Positions 1 to 12,282 of a DNA stretch of 64,000 nucleotides are shown here, piece by piece. The notes under the pieces are model-generated. The model did not search any database and was not told the DNA's origin. It was given only the letters and a program-made list of their open reading frames with translations. This DNA comes from Fomitopsis serialis (lineage: Eukaryota; Basidiomycota; Agaricomycetes; Polyporales; Fomitopsidaceae), in the NCBI RefSeq assembly GCF_022376445.1, contig NW_025955054.1, forward strand, positions 92,640-156,639, written 5' to 3'. Position 1 is the stretch's first letter; every line of letters begins with the position of its first letter. A program made the translations under genes and the position numbers.

Positions 1-1362
1 CGATGTACTTACGCAGTCAGGTCTTCCGTATCATGGGTTCTGCCAGGTGCGTGCTTCCTACCGATGCAAGGTGCTACGATAACCATATGCTCGCAGAGAT
101 GGCACTGGCAGTGTGGCGCGACCCGGGCAGTACATGCTGAGTAGACGGAGGCGGCGGACGTCCAATAGGTTCAAGCTGACGAGATGCAAGGTCATTCCGT
201 TTGTATGAACCGGAGTGGACTCGGCAGTGCATGAGCTCGCCGCATGTGCTGAGCCGCCTTCGTACCAGGGCCTACAAGGTTACGTCGAGTGGTCCAACTG
301 CACATGCACATGGCCACCGACTGCCCGCGTCCACGCCGCACCGGCGCGTGAGTCGAGAATGCATGGATATCAAGCAAGTAGCCTTCCATCGACAGGAAAT
401 GCACGCGTGGTGCAAGGCCAGGACGCAGAAGACCAGGCCAGTGTGTACTATTGCCTCCTATCAATGCAGGGCCCCGTACGTGTTCTGTCGCCAATGTTGC
501 ACAAGGTCCGGGTGTTGGGCACATATAGCGACTGACTGTTGCCTGAAGCAGTCGGCGATGGTCAAAAACGAGGTGGGAGATATAATGCTCACTGAATGGT
601 GTCATACCGCGCTGCATACTTACTGTATCCGAGCTTCCGGCTGAATTCAGGATGTTCTAGTACGTTTTACGAGCATCGATCAAACTTTCAAGGGCCATAA
701 CCGTTCGAACCTCTGGTTTCAATTCTCGGACTCAGCCTGGCTATTACTGGAACGAGGGGCCCTGTAACAGCAGCACGCTGCACGAGTCGTCAAGTTCGCT
801 GGCGGACAGACGACCATCGGACCAAACGCCTAGAGCCACAGAAAGATTGTCTTCTCTCATCTTCGAGGCTCTTCGGTACATCGTGTCGCTTAACATAGCA
901 CACCGGTAGATGCGGCATGGTTATAGTACGTCGGATCAGGGGATTCCAGTCAGTCGGGACACTGGAGTCAATCACGTTGAGTGGTCTAGGGCAATGCATG
1001 TCGCGGCATTCAATTCAACTCAAAAATTCTGAACTTCGTTGCACAGCGCCGCTGTGCTAGCGGTTTTCGGTAGGCTATCTCACTTGCACGTCTCCCAGTC
1101 CCAGGACTCACACCCGGGAAAATGATGGCTCAAGAGCTCCGTATTTGCGTATACTACTGGTATCCGATCATGGGCCATCTGGTATGATTCGTCTCGTTCT
1201 GCGAAACCTGGTACATATTTAGCTGCTCGTTCATCCACAACGTGAGGCTTGCATCTAGCGCCTTCGCGCGTTGTTTGATGAACTCCGTCAGTCCCCTTCG
1301 TTCATCCGGTGAATATTGGGGTTAGGCTTCAGTGTTCAGATATGCGTTACAGCCACTTCCGT
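1..1362. other. No gene recognised
   Basis: Open frames here are short, overlap on both strands and show no family motif or splice-linked reading frame. I see no tRNA or rRNA signature and no tandem repeat. It is intergenic or strongly decayed sequence lying downstream of a WD40 remnant that ends at 1363. Confidence 0.5.
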
Positions 1363-1625
1363 CTAAGCTGTCGTCGTCGCCAGGGCTGGCAGCTCCCATT
1401 TGCACACAGAACCATCAGCGGATGCAGACACGATATGCCTATTGTCGTGGGAGAAGGAGAGGTATTTCACGTTGTCGGTGTGCCCGAGAAACCGAGCGAC
1501 CTCCTTCTTCGTCGCCATGTCCCAGACCGTGATGATGTGGTCCTCACCACCCGCGGCGAGGAGGGAGGGAGAGGAGCATGAACAGCTTTTCCGTGGCTCG
1601 GGCCTTGCAGGTTGACAACTGAGCG
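1363..1625 (-). pseudogene. WD40-repeat protein, orphan 3' fragment
   Basis: Reading the minus strand from about 1570 to the TAG at 1363 gives about 68 residues with one WD40 repeat and the start of a second. Visible pieces are GGEDHIITVWDMATKK, FLGHTDNVKYLSFSHDN and ASADGSVCKWELP, that is the GH and WD signatures in the right order. The repeat before it (NLQGPSHGKAVHA) is in a different frame just upstream (about 1580-1625), so at least one indel separates them. WD40 propellers need about seven repeats, and only about one and a half are readable. The gene is therefore a truncated remnant, most likely the end of a TAF5- or Tup1-like propeller (inference from the WD40 pattern only). No start codon or complete exon could be found upstream. 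Confidence 0.7.
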
Positions 1626-4600
1626 CGAGACGAGAGCAGTAGCGCTGTTACGAGGGAAGCACGTCCATAAGATCTTGCGGAGGCTCGTCACATCGACAGG
1701 TTCGAGCGGCTCGACAGAGAGGATGTGTCGAGGACAATCGACACGCGTCCGGGTCGCCGATCGAAGGTCCGTTCGCATACCTTGGAATCCCTGCCAGCCG
1801 TCTGCGTGAAGGCACCGCGGTGTGGTCCCCGTTCCAGGAATCCCAAGTGACGATACATAGGCAACTCGGGATGATAGACAGGGTGTGTCTGGGCGTGAAA
1901 GATCCACAAGCTAGTTCGGATCCCACAGAGGCCGCTGCGCTCGAGCGAGCGCATCATGTACGTGGCATCACTGCACGTACCTTCGCTTTCCAGAGGCACT
2001 TGATGGAGCATCGCCCGTGTCCGCGCTCGCGTGGACCCCATTTGCTCCTATACGCATGGATTGACTCAAGATGCCGATACAGGCTGTAGCGTGGCTTTTA
2101 CATAGCTCGAGGGATTGCCATGCCTTGTCGATGCTGACATCGGAAAGATGATACTTCTGGGGGACATTACGTTGCTGCGAGAGAAGGAAAATCAGATGCA
2201 GAGACGTACCCATCTGCGCGTCCAACGCGTGGTCTTCGGGCACGCGCTGACGCGTCGATTTGGGGAATTCGACGATGGAGGTGTCCAGAGAGCGCATTAC
2301 GCACGGCGTGATGCGGATATGTGGGTTTCTTCGATCGTCGGGACACCGTGACAGAAGTAAGCCCCAGACGCCATCTACTAGAACCAATTTCATGAATTTC
2401 CTTCATGCAACAAGCTCTAATCGAAGCGGTAATCGATGATTCAAAACGAATACGGACTGGGATGTGAGGCCTGAGGTCGAAGCAAGAACCGAGGTCGAAG
2501 CGGATGTGAGGAGGAAGCAACAACCATGTCAGACTCGATGACGGTACGCGTCGCGCGACATGGCACGTGATGAGCGTGCCGCGGAGGAGGACTCGCTCAC
2601 TGGCCCGGGCCCCGCCACCTGCGACGCCGACGACAACATGGACCACATGTCGCGCCTCTCGCATAGCTGCCCTCTTGCATCCGCGATGCTGTCCCCTGAA
2701 GGCCATACACCTCACCGTCCAACACTCAAAGATCTTCTCGGCGCGGCCCCACAGCCAATTCTGACCCACGTCTATTACTTATGCAGTGTGCAGACCCTTG
2801 CTGCTTCGAGTCATTGCATTCCACTCACCCTCCGCGCCCGTGCTAGCCGCTGTCCCAAATCCGTTCGGCTCGACTCCCGTCCGACCAAGCTGTGCTCTCC
2901 GTTCCGCCTGCAGGCCGCTCCTGCGATCCCGTACCGCACTTGAATATCCTCGCAAGATGCATATCTGGAGGCCGCTGACAGTAGAGGGAGGGCGACCAGG
3001 GACAATTCGGTGAGTCTTGAGTCAATCCTTTCGAGCTTGGAGAGTGACCGTCAGATCTTTGCTCAGGCGACTGTGAGCAAGCTTCACATGCATCTCAAGG
3101 TTGCAGCTGCATCTACTTACGCCCCTCCGGAGAGTCTGCTACGTACCTCGGGCGGATGGGTGAGTAGTCATATTCTCTCCCCCACCACTTCCTCATTTCA
3201 GGCGATGTACTCGTGGTGATGCCGCTGCTTCTCTGCAAGCTCGCGGTCGAACTGTCGTGTTCGTCCGTATCCCGCAGACGTGCACCTATCCGTTCATCCT
3301 TCTGCTGGCATCGATTATCATATCCGTGCGTCCCACGCTGACCCGGATATTTACAGTCTGCAGAGGATACGCGTCTTCCGGTGCTGTTGCAGTAAGAGCA
3401 GCGTGCGGTCCGAGGCTTTCATGCTGCACCTTTGGAGCCTCAGCAGGCTGTTGCGCGTCTTGTGCATCACGATCCCATCCGTGAGTGAACCTTTGTACGT
3501 CCCAAGACTCGACGCTCAAGGACGTACGTTCATCTGGTTAGGCGCGGCACGAGCATCTCGTCAGGCTCCTTCGCGGTTCGGCCCTCAGGTTTACCTATCA
3601 ACACGAGTCCGAATGGATGAAGCATCTCTTCGTTCTCATCTGGTTGAATACACCGCGACGCTGCAGCGCGGATTACGAGTCGTTCATCAAGTTGTGCTGG
3701 CCGTCAAACCTCTGGGCCGACAACCGGGATTGTACGCCACAAGTCTCGTAATCTCGCTCTGATGTCGTCTAGTCTCCCGCCAACGCCCACGATCGCGGTT
3801 CCTTCGCCTTTTATCATCCCCGCACCTGACGATCTACCCCCACCACGCATATACCTGGCTCGCACGCCAGCCGACGGTGTCGCTAGGCATCGACGGTCAG
3901 CCTCTCCCCAACGAGCCTTACCACGTACGCGACGCCCGGCGACAATCTGCCGCGAATGGGCAGCGGATGCATTGCGCTCCCCGTTTGCCGGTTCCGTCGA
4001 CAACCTACGGCCGTCATCCGACCCATGCGTGGGCCGAGTGGAGAGAACGCGCAGTTCGTCGGCCAGCAACGCTCGGGGACCGACCACTTGCGAAGGATGT
4101 CCTCGCCACGGGCCGCCGATCCGCGGATCTTATTGCACAGCGGACTTGTGCGTCCGTACTGCCTTAGTTACGACGATGCTCCGTGAATGTACAATAGCCA
4201 TGTTTAAGGTGTGAAACCACTGGATCTTATATAAGACTTGCGATCCTAATGCAGATGGTATCGATACTCTCCGCCGTCGTACTTAGGTCCAGTGCGGTGC
4301 GACGCCAAACGCGTATACGAGATCTTCGTTCCGCTGAGACAGTCACTCGACATGCCTGGCAGCAAGTGGACAGCTGGATAGGCGAGCCTAGAGGGCTTCA
4401 GCGTCGCGTCGCCACGCTGCTCTCCGCCTTCGTGTGCGTCCGTATCAGCTTCAAGTTGTACATTTGCGGGAACTGATGCCCGCGCCCAGAACGACCGTGA
4501 CAACGGACGAATGGTATCATATCTCCGACGCACGGGCCTGAGAGTGCTAGCTAGCTCGGAGTCGGCGGTGTCATACGAAGGGAGCGCATACAATAGACAA

Positions 4601-4786
4601 CATGATTCTTACAGCAGTACGCGCGGTGAGTCCTGCACGTCCCCTAACGACCTCGCAAACCTATGATCCATCCTGTCCTGTGTGTATCACGCCCATGTTC
4701 CCGAATCCTAACCCTGCACGTCCGTTCTTCAGCTCCAATTCCAAGGATTCTCGTCATGAGTCTCGCAAATCGACTGCAAAAGCCTG
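1626..4786. other. Unresolved region, possible decayed coding sequence
   Basis: No complete gene is visible. On the minus strand about 1690-1960 there is protein-like sequence (LGFLERGPHRGAFTQTAGRD) but in pieces. On the plus strand about 3590-3730 the frame FTYQHESEWMKHLFVLIWLN followed by SADYESFIKLCWPSNLW reads like real protein but has no clear start, intron partner or family. A possible intron with donor GTGAGT and acceptor TTTCAG lies at about 3159-3203. These may be remnants of one or two dead genes. Confidence 0.3.
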
Positions 4787-6778
4787 CTAAGCGTGTAGCG
4801 GCGAGATGTCCGGTGGATTACCGCGCCGAACGCCGTTCACAAAGGCGCTCTCCGAGTTCGGTTGTTGACCTGGGTTGTTTGTGAGTAAAGTGGTTTCCAG
4901 TATAGCAAGAATCGAGTGGCATACAACTTGATAGTCCGAGGTCAGTCCTGCAACTCCAAGCGCACCGTCTATCGGCCCCGGAGAAATCACATCTGTATCT
5001 CCACTAGCATCGCACACGTTTCCTCCGCTTTCGTCATCTCCCGCGTCCTGGATTTTCGTAATGCTGGTATGCGTCCCTAGTCGAGCGGATGAGCGCACTG
5101 AGCAGATCACGGCTGCGCCTTTACGGACAACGGAGTCGTGACACTCACCAAGTACTGATGAGGGATCACGAGTGACGGACAATTCACCGTCAGGATCGGG
5201 AATGAAGTGGAGCCGTAAGACTTCGCGATCCAGCCACGGCGCGAACAGGTTGATCATATACGACTTGATCGCAGACATTGTGGCGATTTGGATCTCTTCC
5301 GAGTCCGTCTGGACTTGAATGACAACACCCGCCTCGTCCTGCTCAGAGTGTGCTGGAAGCCGGTGAAAGACGCCACGAGAGAGTACACTCTGGAAATCGA
5401 AGGTGAAGCTGGGAGAGTCTGTCTCGCTGACCAACACCTCGTCCCCATATTCAGACGTCTCGGAGTGGGACAGATTAATGGTGATTCTGAGCCGCCCCAA
5501 ATGCGAGCTTCGGATGTCAGATAGCAAGATACATAGGGCCCTCTGGATCCTCGGAAGTGACGGTTCGACAGCGCGAAAGTGCACCGTTAGCATTGTCAGT
5601 GCTGTATTTGCTGTAAGTCGCGGTACGACATCGTATCCTGTGGTTTCGATGAGCGACTGAAATTGCAATAGCGAGACACCAAGATTTTTACCATTAGCGA
5701 GATAACACTCAAGCTCGAGCGTCTTGAGCGCAGTTCCGGCGAGACGCAGGACCTCTGTAACGTGTGGTCCAAGATCTGCACATGGGGCATCCTCGATGGC
5801 AGTGAAGTCAAGCCATATGACCTCCAGTTGGCTACACACTTGCGGTGTTGACCACAGCTTCAGAAGCTGGGATGCCCACAATTGGGGTACGTAAACGAGT
5901 CCGAAAGTCGACAGCGAGGGATTTGGTGCATGTGCTGTGTACAGGGTCATGTCCGCCATTGACGCAGGCTCGACATGGGGGCCGAATGCATTCCGTAGCG
6001 ACAAGTTGGACAGATGGGAGAAATGGGATAAAACCCGATGAAGATGTGAGAACGAGGAGTAGCAGCGGAGGTCCAACTCTAGTTCTGTTACGTATGGGTA
6101 CGTCGCACATACGTCCAACAACAATCGACCGTGTTCATACAAGTGAGCAGCCGACTCGGAAGTTGGGTGATAAGTCCCAAGTCCGATTCTCTTGAGCTTG
6201 TTGCGGTACGAGGGAACGTAGCGGGTCACTGGATCAGGTACCAGCGGGTGCTGCAGTGTGACGTCCCAGAGAGACAAGTGTTCGAGGCTCGGTAGTGCAT
6301 TGGAAATCCTACGGAGTTCTGCCATACTGCGAAAGCAGCACTGTGTGATACCTAGTCTTGTGATGCCAGTGTAGTAGGAGAGGGAGTGGAAGAAGCGATC
6401 ATGTGGCCTTGCGACTGCGCAGTCGAAGTCCTCTATCCCTAGGCTCGTCAATCGTGGTAGAATGTACCCGGGGATGCACATTGGAAAGACGCGTATGAAG
6501 GGCCTTTGAGGATCCTCCACAATCTTCAGGCTGGTAAATGTCTTGCCATACGGTCGATTGCCATTTGACAAGAACATATGTACGCAGTCGTCCAAGACCT
6601 CTCGGGTTCCCAACTCGAGCCAGCTGCCCCAGAAGAGGCGTTTTGCAGCATGGTACCAAGCGTGACAAATGAAGCGACACCTCGTCAGTGTAAAAGGATC
6701 GTACCGGAGGATCTCGAAAATGTGGTCGATCAGTTCCGGCGGAAATCGCGGATAGGTATTACTGCGTCGACGAGACAA
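4787..6778 (-). CDS. F-box protein
   Basis: Uninterrupted frame of about 663 codons ending at TAG 4787-4789. Residues about 10-55 form an F-box (FPPELIDHIFEILRYD, then RCRFICHAWYHAAKRLFW), the domain that binds Skp1 in SCF ubiquitin ligases. The rest has irregular leucine-rich stretches (LPSLEHLSLWDVTLQHP, LTRLGI-type segments) like the large F-box families of agaricomycetes, where they act as substrate receptors. The C-terminal 150 residues are hydrophilic with no recognised domain. The frame begins with TTG at 6776-6778 and an in-frame TGA lies just upstream, so the true start must be in an upstream exon or has been lost. A candidate splice acceptor (GACGCAG) lies at about 6762-6768. No neighbour suggests a pathway. 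Confidence 0.8.
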   Translation of the reverse strand: MSRRRSNTYPRFPPELIDHIFEILRYDPFTLTRCRFICHAWYHAAKRLFWGSWLELGTREVLDDCVHMFLSNGNRPYGKTFTSLKIVEDPQRPFIRVFPMCIPGYILPRLTSLGIEDFDCAVARPHDRFFHSLSYYTGITRLGITQCCFRSMAELRRISNALPSLEHLSLWDVTLQHPLVPDPVTRYVPSYRNKLKRIGLGTYHPTSESAAHLYEHGRLLLDVCATYPYVTELELDLRCYSSFSHLHRVLSHFSHLSNLSLRNAFGPHVEPASMADMTLYTAHAPNPSLSTFGLVYVPQLWASQLLKLWSTPQVCSQLEVIWLDFTAIEDAPCADLGPHVTEVLRLAGTALKTLELECYLANGKNLGVSLLQFQSLIETTGYDVVPRLTANTALTMLTVHFRAVEPSLPRIQRALCILLSDIRSSHLGRLRITINLSHSETSEYGDEVLVSETDSPSFTFDFQSVLSRGVFHRLPAHSEQDEAGVVIQVQTDSEEIQIATMSAIKSYMINLFAPWLDREVLRLHFIPDPDGELSVTRDPSSVLGECHDSVVRKGAAVICSVRSSARLGTHTSITKIQDAGDDESGGNVCDASGDTDVISPGPIDGALGVAGLTSDYQVVCHSILAILETTLLTNNPGQQPNSESAFVNGVRRGNPPDISPLHA

Positions 6779-6785
6779 GTGAATA

Positions 6786-8390
6786 TGTCATTCGAGCAAT
6801 GGGCGCCAGAGTAAACAGAAGGCATACTTTGAGTACGTGGGTGGTCTGAAGCAAGAGTCCAGGTATTGATCATGACCTTCCAGCAGCCTGTCTGCACCAT
6901 CGACCACACCCGTCATCTGGTAACCCGGCATGGGGTCATTATGATACAGTGACCCGGTACATGTTGGAAAGTATACCTCACCTGACTACGTCTGCAGAAT
7001 TTCGAGTAGTATCTGAGTTGACGATTGATGCCCTGCATAGAGTGCAGAAGTATCAGGTTATATCGTGCAGACACCACTCCACTTGGATCTCACCCGTGAA
7101 AGTCTTTTTGAGCTTCAATGCGGCGCTCGGGCGCGATCACCCGAGGTAGAAGCGGCCGGCGAGAGAGATGGTAGGTTCTGAGGGAATGTCGGACCAGTAG
7201 CAGTGGTAGGAGTCGTTGGCAAGGCTTAAGCGTAGAGCACGCGCAGAACGCGGGAGGCAACATATGATTTGTACTACGGACTTCAAGAGACACAGTATCG
7301 TCATATTACCAGCACGCGCTCTTATCGCGCGGCATCAGACCTCACAAGGCCTCACGCACATGATCGAACGGACTGTGTCCATGGACGGCGGACGCAGCAT
7401 TGCGTTATAGTCTTGCCGCTCTAACATTCTATTGATATTCATCGCATGGGTACAGATGAGAAGCGAGGTGAGGCGCATCAGTGTCTCGCTCACTAAATCC
7501 GCCCAAGTTCCTGTACTGCGTACCATCCGAGTCGCTCAAGAAGAACGAGCGAACGTTGTCCATGATCAGCGTATCCAGCAGGATGAGAGCGAGAAAACGA
7601 GTGGTATGCTGCTCGGGAGCGGACGTAGCCAGCGGAGCCTGACATGGTTAAACATGTGAATGCATTCATAGCAAGATTATGGATAGGGGGCATGAGTTGG
7701 CGCGCGCGAAGGGAAACTGACATCAGCAGAGCGGATCGGAGGCTAAGGGCTGGCCCTCACCGCAGCATCTCGAGACAACAGGGCGAGCTCCGGCACACCA
7801 GCTACCCAGCGAGTGAATCTTCAAGAGCGATGCCACAAACACCACGGCGTTGTCGAGATGGAGCAATTCCTCACGAGAGTGAGCAGATAGGCAGCCGGAA
7901 TACTGACATAATGACGCACCATACATTCGCGCTTCATCCATGTACATGGGCAAGAACACATCAATATGCGTCCACGTTCGTCCGTCGTCGTGGTATGCAT
8001 GGCTTGTCGTCTGCTGTGGCTTCATGTCTGTTGCTCGTGATTGCAAAGGATACAGTGGACCCACTCTGTGTTGCCCAAATGACTGTAAGATCGTGGGGGC
8101 TCCGAGCGGCAAAGACCACCCACTCTTCGTCAAAGGGGTCGTTCGGGTCGGCCTAGGAAGACTAGATCAAAGCAGCAAGTATGATCAAGTCGTACTGCAT
8201 GGAGCAATCACAGGATCGTGCGATCGCGCAGAAACCACCGCTGTCCTGTCAGGCGCAGTCAATTCCAACCGCCAGAATATCCTCGGGGCGCCTCATGCCG
8301 CATTCCGAATGCAAAGATCTTTCTCGACGAGTCGTCTAAACCACACTTACAAAACACGAACAGTGGCGATACTAGTATTACATGAAAATC
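6786..8390. other. No gene recognised
   Basis: About 1.6 kb with no complete gene. One minus-strand stretch at about 7150-7240 reads SLANDSYHCYWSDIPSEPTI, which looks like protein, but it stops and has no partner exon. Nothing in the remainder shows conserved motifs. It separates the F-box gene from the 3' end of the carboxypeptidase. Confidence 0.4.
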
Positions 8391-10343
8391 CTACGCCCTT
8401 CCCTTGAAAGGGACGCGCGTTGCGGCCTCGCTCGCGTTCAGCGTGAGCGGGATGTCGTACAGCCACCTTGTCACCAGGTCCTGCATCGTTGATCAGAAAA
8501 GGAGCAGTGAAGGGGGACGAATGACTCACCAAGCCAGCCTCGGGCTGGTCGTACGGGACCATGTGCCTGTATTGAGAGTTAGACTCGCACCAGGACGACG
8601 AACGGGAAACGTACCCAGCCTCGTGGACAGTGACGAAGGTGATGTTGCCAGCGGTCTCGTCGTTACCGCCTGCGCTGCGGACCGTACCTGCGAGCGTACC
8701 CGTCTCGGTGGTCACCCAAGGCGCTGCCTTCTTCGCCGCAAACTCCTTCTGGAAGCGCGTGTCGAGCTGCTCGACCCAGCGTTCGTTACCCTGCGCACAG
8801 TGGTCAGTACGCCTCGCGCGGACAATACGAGAGCAGACGCACGATGAAGTTGCACATCATGTCCGCGTTGCCGGCGTACACGAGCAGCCTGACGCCGTCT
8901 TCGACGAGGTCGGGGAGGAGCACGGCGCTGTTGTGCGAGCCGTCGCCCTGCATCGCGAATGCCTGGTTGACCTGCATGTTGCAGCTCTCAAAGTTGCGAG
9001 TCGGGTTCACACCGAGCGCACGCTTCACCGAGGGCTGATTCATCCATGTCTCGATCCAGGACATCTGCTTGTAGCACAGATCGCCGTCCTTCTCACGGTC
9101 GCACTTCTTGCGTACGTCGTACGGGTTGTAGCCAAGCTCTGCGCCTCGTCAGTGGATTCGCAAGCAAGTGCAACGGCTACTCACGCATCAACGGGCCCAT
9201 GATCTGGCTGTTGCAGTAGAGGATCGCTGGCACGCACGTGAGGCGCGAGTTGAAGTCGTAACAGCTCTTGACGAGCCGCTGGCATGTCGGCACCTTTGCG
9301 CGCAGAGCCTGGCACTCCGGACCATTGGGGTCGTCATAGACGGCATATGGGCCCTCGCACGCCCAGTCGGGGACGCTCGCGTGCTGGATGTAGGGGTCCG
9401 TGAGCCCGTTGCCGAGCATCACAGACGCGAGGTTGATAGGTAGCAGCCCCGGCACGGCGACGTCGAGCGCACGCGCGGCTGCGAGAGCCTTGTTCTCCGT
9501 GTGGATGACGGACGCGATGTTCGGTGCGTACGTCCCGCCGTAGCTCTCGGCAGCGATGTGGAATGGCGCATCAGCGTACTTGGAGAAGCGCCCGAGGAAC
9601 AGCTCCAGGAAGGCGTAGACGTCCTTGCCCGCGACGGGGCTCGTGTTCACGGACGTGCCCTCCTCGGCGTATGAGAAGCCGACGTCGACAGGCTGGTCCA
9701 AGAAGATAACGTTGGCATTCGCGTTCCAGGAGTGTTCGTTGTAGGTCACGTTCGCCCCGTCCTGGGCCACAGCACACGGACCAAGCTCGAAGAGAAGGCC
9801 AGTAGACGACGAGCAGCCTGGGCCGCCGTTGAGCCAGAGAAGCAGAGGCGCGTTGTCAGGGTTGTGGCGAGCCTCAAAGAACCTGGTTGCGAATTAGGGG
9901 TGCCAACCAGAGGTGTCTAGGTGACTCGGACTCACCAAAAGAACAGATGCTTGTCCTGCGCGATGTCGAGGTAGCCTGAGTATTGCTTGACATTCGGATC
10001 ACACAGTTCGGGCTCTGTCACTCGCAACTGGTGTTCACTGAAGGCAGGGTGCTGGACGAGCTCGTCTGTCGCCTTGTATGTAAGCGGTATTCATGCGTCA
10101 CGAAGCGTGCATCTTACAGGTGATCCCGTTCTGCAGAACTCGCGTCCTTCCGATGAGGTCTACCCACTTCGTGGCCGTCTCCTTCGTATGCTTGATAGTG
10201 TGGTGGGCAACGTGCTTCACACCTTCAAAGGCATCGTGAATCGTATTTGCCACGGCCGAGAAGTCGTCTCCGATGACCACTTGCTCAGCTGGAACAGCAT
10301 AGACGGCCGCGGCGAGCAGAACAGAAAGATACAGCGGCCTCAT
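8391..10343 (-). CDS. Secreted/vacuolar serine carboxypeptidase (peptidase family S10)
   Basis: Seven exons: 10343-10118, 10065-9936, 9882-9185, 9138-8843, 8790-8615, 8566-8530, 8480-8391; joined they give 550 codons plus TAG with every phase consistent. The enzyme removes C-terminal amino acids from peptides in an acidic compartment. The N-terminus MRPLYLSVLLAAAVYA is a signal peptide. The oxyanion signature WLNGGPGCSSS is at about 135-145, the nucleophile serine in ESYGGTYAP at about 232, the aspartate in VYAGNADMMCN at about 444, and the histidine in HEAGHMVPYDQPEA at about 510, created by the exon 5/6 junction. An inhibitory-type N-terminal segment (YELVQHPAF, then LCDPNVKQYSGYLDI) fits carboxypeptidase Y-like proteins. 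I chose the ATG at 10343 because it begins the signal peptide; an in-frame ATG lies 8 codons upstream. A dead partial relative lies at 14385-14996. Confidence 0.95.
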
Positions 10344-10825
10344 GGTGGTCGGGACAGAGTAGTGCACCCCGCGCCCGGCGCTCGCGTCGCTTCTCCTCCT
10401 ATTCGGTCACGTTCCCGCGCCGTGGTTGGGCGGAGCGTTCCGTCCGAGCCCTCCTGTTTGGTAACTTGTAAGTAAGTACTGGACCGTATTCGACAGTCCT
10501 AGTCTCCGTTGCAGATCATACAAGTCGACAAGCGTATCACTTTCGCATAGCGTCGACGACGAATTCGAGTGTACAATGAGGTCCCCAGGATTGAACAATA
10601 GTATACCGTCAGCATCGCAAGCCAGTCCGCCCTCGAAGTGAATACATTCACCAGTCGCTGTCGAGCAATGTCCTCTACATAATAATACACGGACGAACCA
10701 CTAGTACTAGCATCAACCAGCGACTGTAGCCATTACCAACGATGGCATCCTAAGCACGAAACCTATAATATATCGAACGAATATAAGTAGCGTCAATGTC
10801 AGCGGCTTGGCTTGAAACATTCAAG

Positions 10826-11250
10826 GCTTCCGTGCGCCGTCTCCCATCTCTCGATGCTTACACGTGTTATCTTCGGGGCTTACTGTTTCGACCACGTCGA
10901 GCCCCTTGCCGAGCGAGTGGCAGTACGCATGGGCCCAGTCCGTATGAATTTGCGTCGTCGAGGTCTTGGATAAAGGGCACGCCGGAGGTAGCGGTGAGGA
11001 GCTTGTCGGTGAGGATTTTGACAATAAAAATGTGTAGCGCGTCTGGACAATACACAGCACTCGAGGTCGAGACCCCAAATTGCCGCGACAGGTGTTCGAA
11101 GACTGGTGACATGCTGAGAGAGGCACGTTAACTGAGCAGGACGAGTCTGCGATTCCGTGGTTCCTTGAACTTTGAGCCACGCCCTTCTGTTGATCGCTCC
11201 GCTGGACACGTCGATGTCGGTCAACGCGTTGGTCAACCCATAATATATGT
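10826..11250 (-). pseudogene. Fragmented unknown coding sequence
   Basis: The minus strand carries three protein-like stretches in three different frames: LTDIDVSSGAINRRAWLKVQ, then VFEHLSRQFGVSTSSAVYCP, then THTDWAHAYCHSLGKGLDVV-type sequence (about 10900-10970). Introns do not join them cleanly. I do not recognise the family. The pattern suggests a small gene broken by indels, immediately downstream of the RRT8-like gene. It could instead be a gene with splice sites I failed to find. Confidence 0.35.
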
Positions 11251-11262
11251 TCGCTCACCAGC

Positions 11263-12282
11263 TTATACATTGCTAAGACTTAACCCAATGTTCTGAGCGA
11301 TCATCGCTTCCAGCCTTCGTTTCTTCTCCAATTTGGCCGCCCACAACGCCGATCCCACCGATGTTGTGAGCAGGAATAACATACTTAGGCCTGGGATAAG
11401 CTGCAGAGCCAAATGCACCGTGCCGAACCTACAAAACATAAACGTAAGCGCTCTCGACACGACCGAGACAACGAACGAACTACTTACCATGTATACTTCC
11501 TCTGTCTGCGCTTAATCGCTTGCTTCCTCTCTGTCTCGGTGAGACCGAGAAGCTTGAAGTACCGCCAATGCTGCAAGGGACCCGCACGGTAGCCCGTCAA
11601 GATCAAAAACATTGGCGTGCCTACGACAGGCGCAAATGTTAAAGGCAGGAGCACAACGAACTCGCAGATCTGGCGGAAGGAAAATGGGCTGTAGACATGC
11701 GATATTCGTGACTTGCCCAGCTTCTTGACTGGATCCGCGCCATCTGGAACGAGATCGCGGCCTTGAGCCACTAGGTCATCCAGCCCTTCGTGGATAAGCA
11801 CCTGTACCAGAGACAATGCGCAATCAGCATGACGATGACAACGAATAGGGAATGTATGAGAGATACTCACAGCGTCGAAGATGTCAGCCAAGCCTTCGTC
11901 CACGAAGAATGCCTCGAATAGAATCGCGACTATTGCAGCGCCTTCACCGAGGACGAGAAATGCGGCATTGACCCATGCAAGCGAACGTCCATAGAATATC
12001 GCAAAGAACGCGACTTGTGGGAGGTAGGCAACGAGGAAAAGGAAGGTGTACACAATGAGCGACAAGATGAAACATGGCAGTACCCTCGCTCGCAGAACAG
12101 GCCACAGAAACGAGTGACCTATGAAGAAGTACATGCCCTAATGAATCGTCAGTTTACCAGCTCTGTAGAGCGGTATGAAGCGGAACCTTGAACGGGTACA
12201 ACCAAGGCGAGCTGATGGCTACATGGAGAGGCTTCGCCAAAAGCGGTCGACGCTCTGGATGTTCTGAGCCGACCAAGTTCAT
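11263..12282 (-). CDS. RRT8/LDS2-like multi-pass membrane protein (EI24-type)
   Basis: Four exons: 12282-12187, 12137-11871, 11801-11488, 11428-11263; joined length 843 nt, 280 residues plus TAA, all phases consistent. The product begins MNLVGSEHPERRPLLAKPL and has several hydrophobic segments: about residues 40-90 (FFIGHSFLWPVLRARVLP, then a long hydrophobic run), about 100-120, about 165-190 (FVVLLPLTFAPVVGTPMFLI) and about 225-250. Order and motifs match fungal outer-spore-wall RRT8/LDS family proteins, membrane proteins of lipid-droplet or ER location in yeast; the substrate here is unknown. It ends in a basic tail with KLEKKRRLEAM. The first intron has a weak donor (GTTCCG). It is divergently arranged with the MYND gene that starts at 12686. 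Confidence 0.85.
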
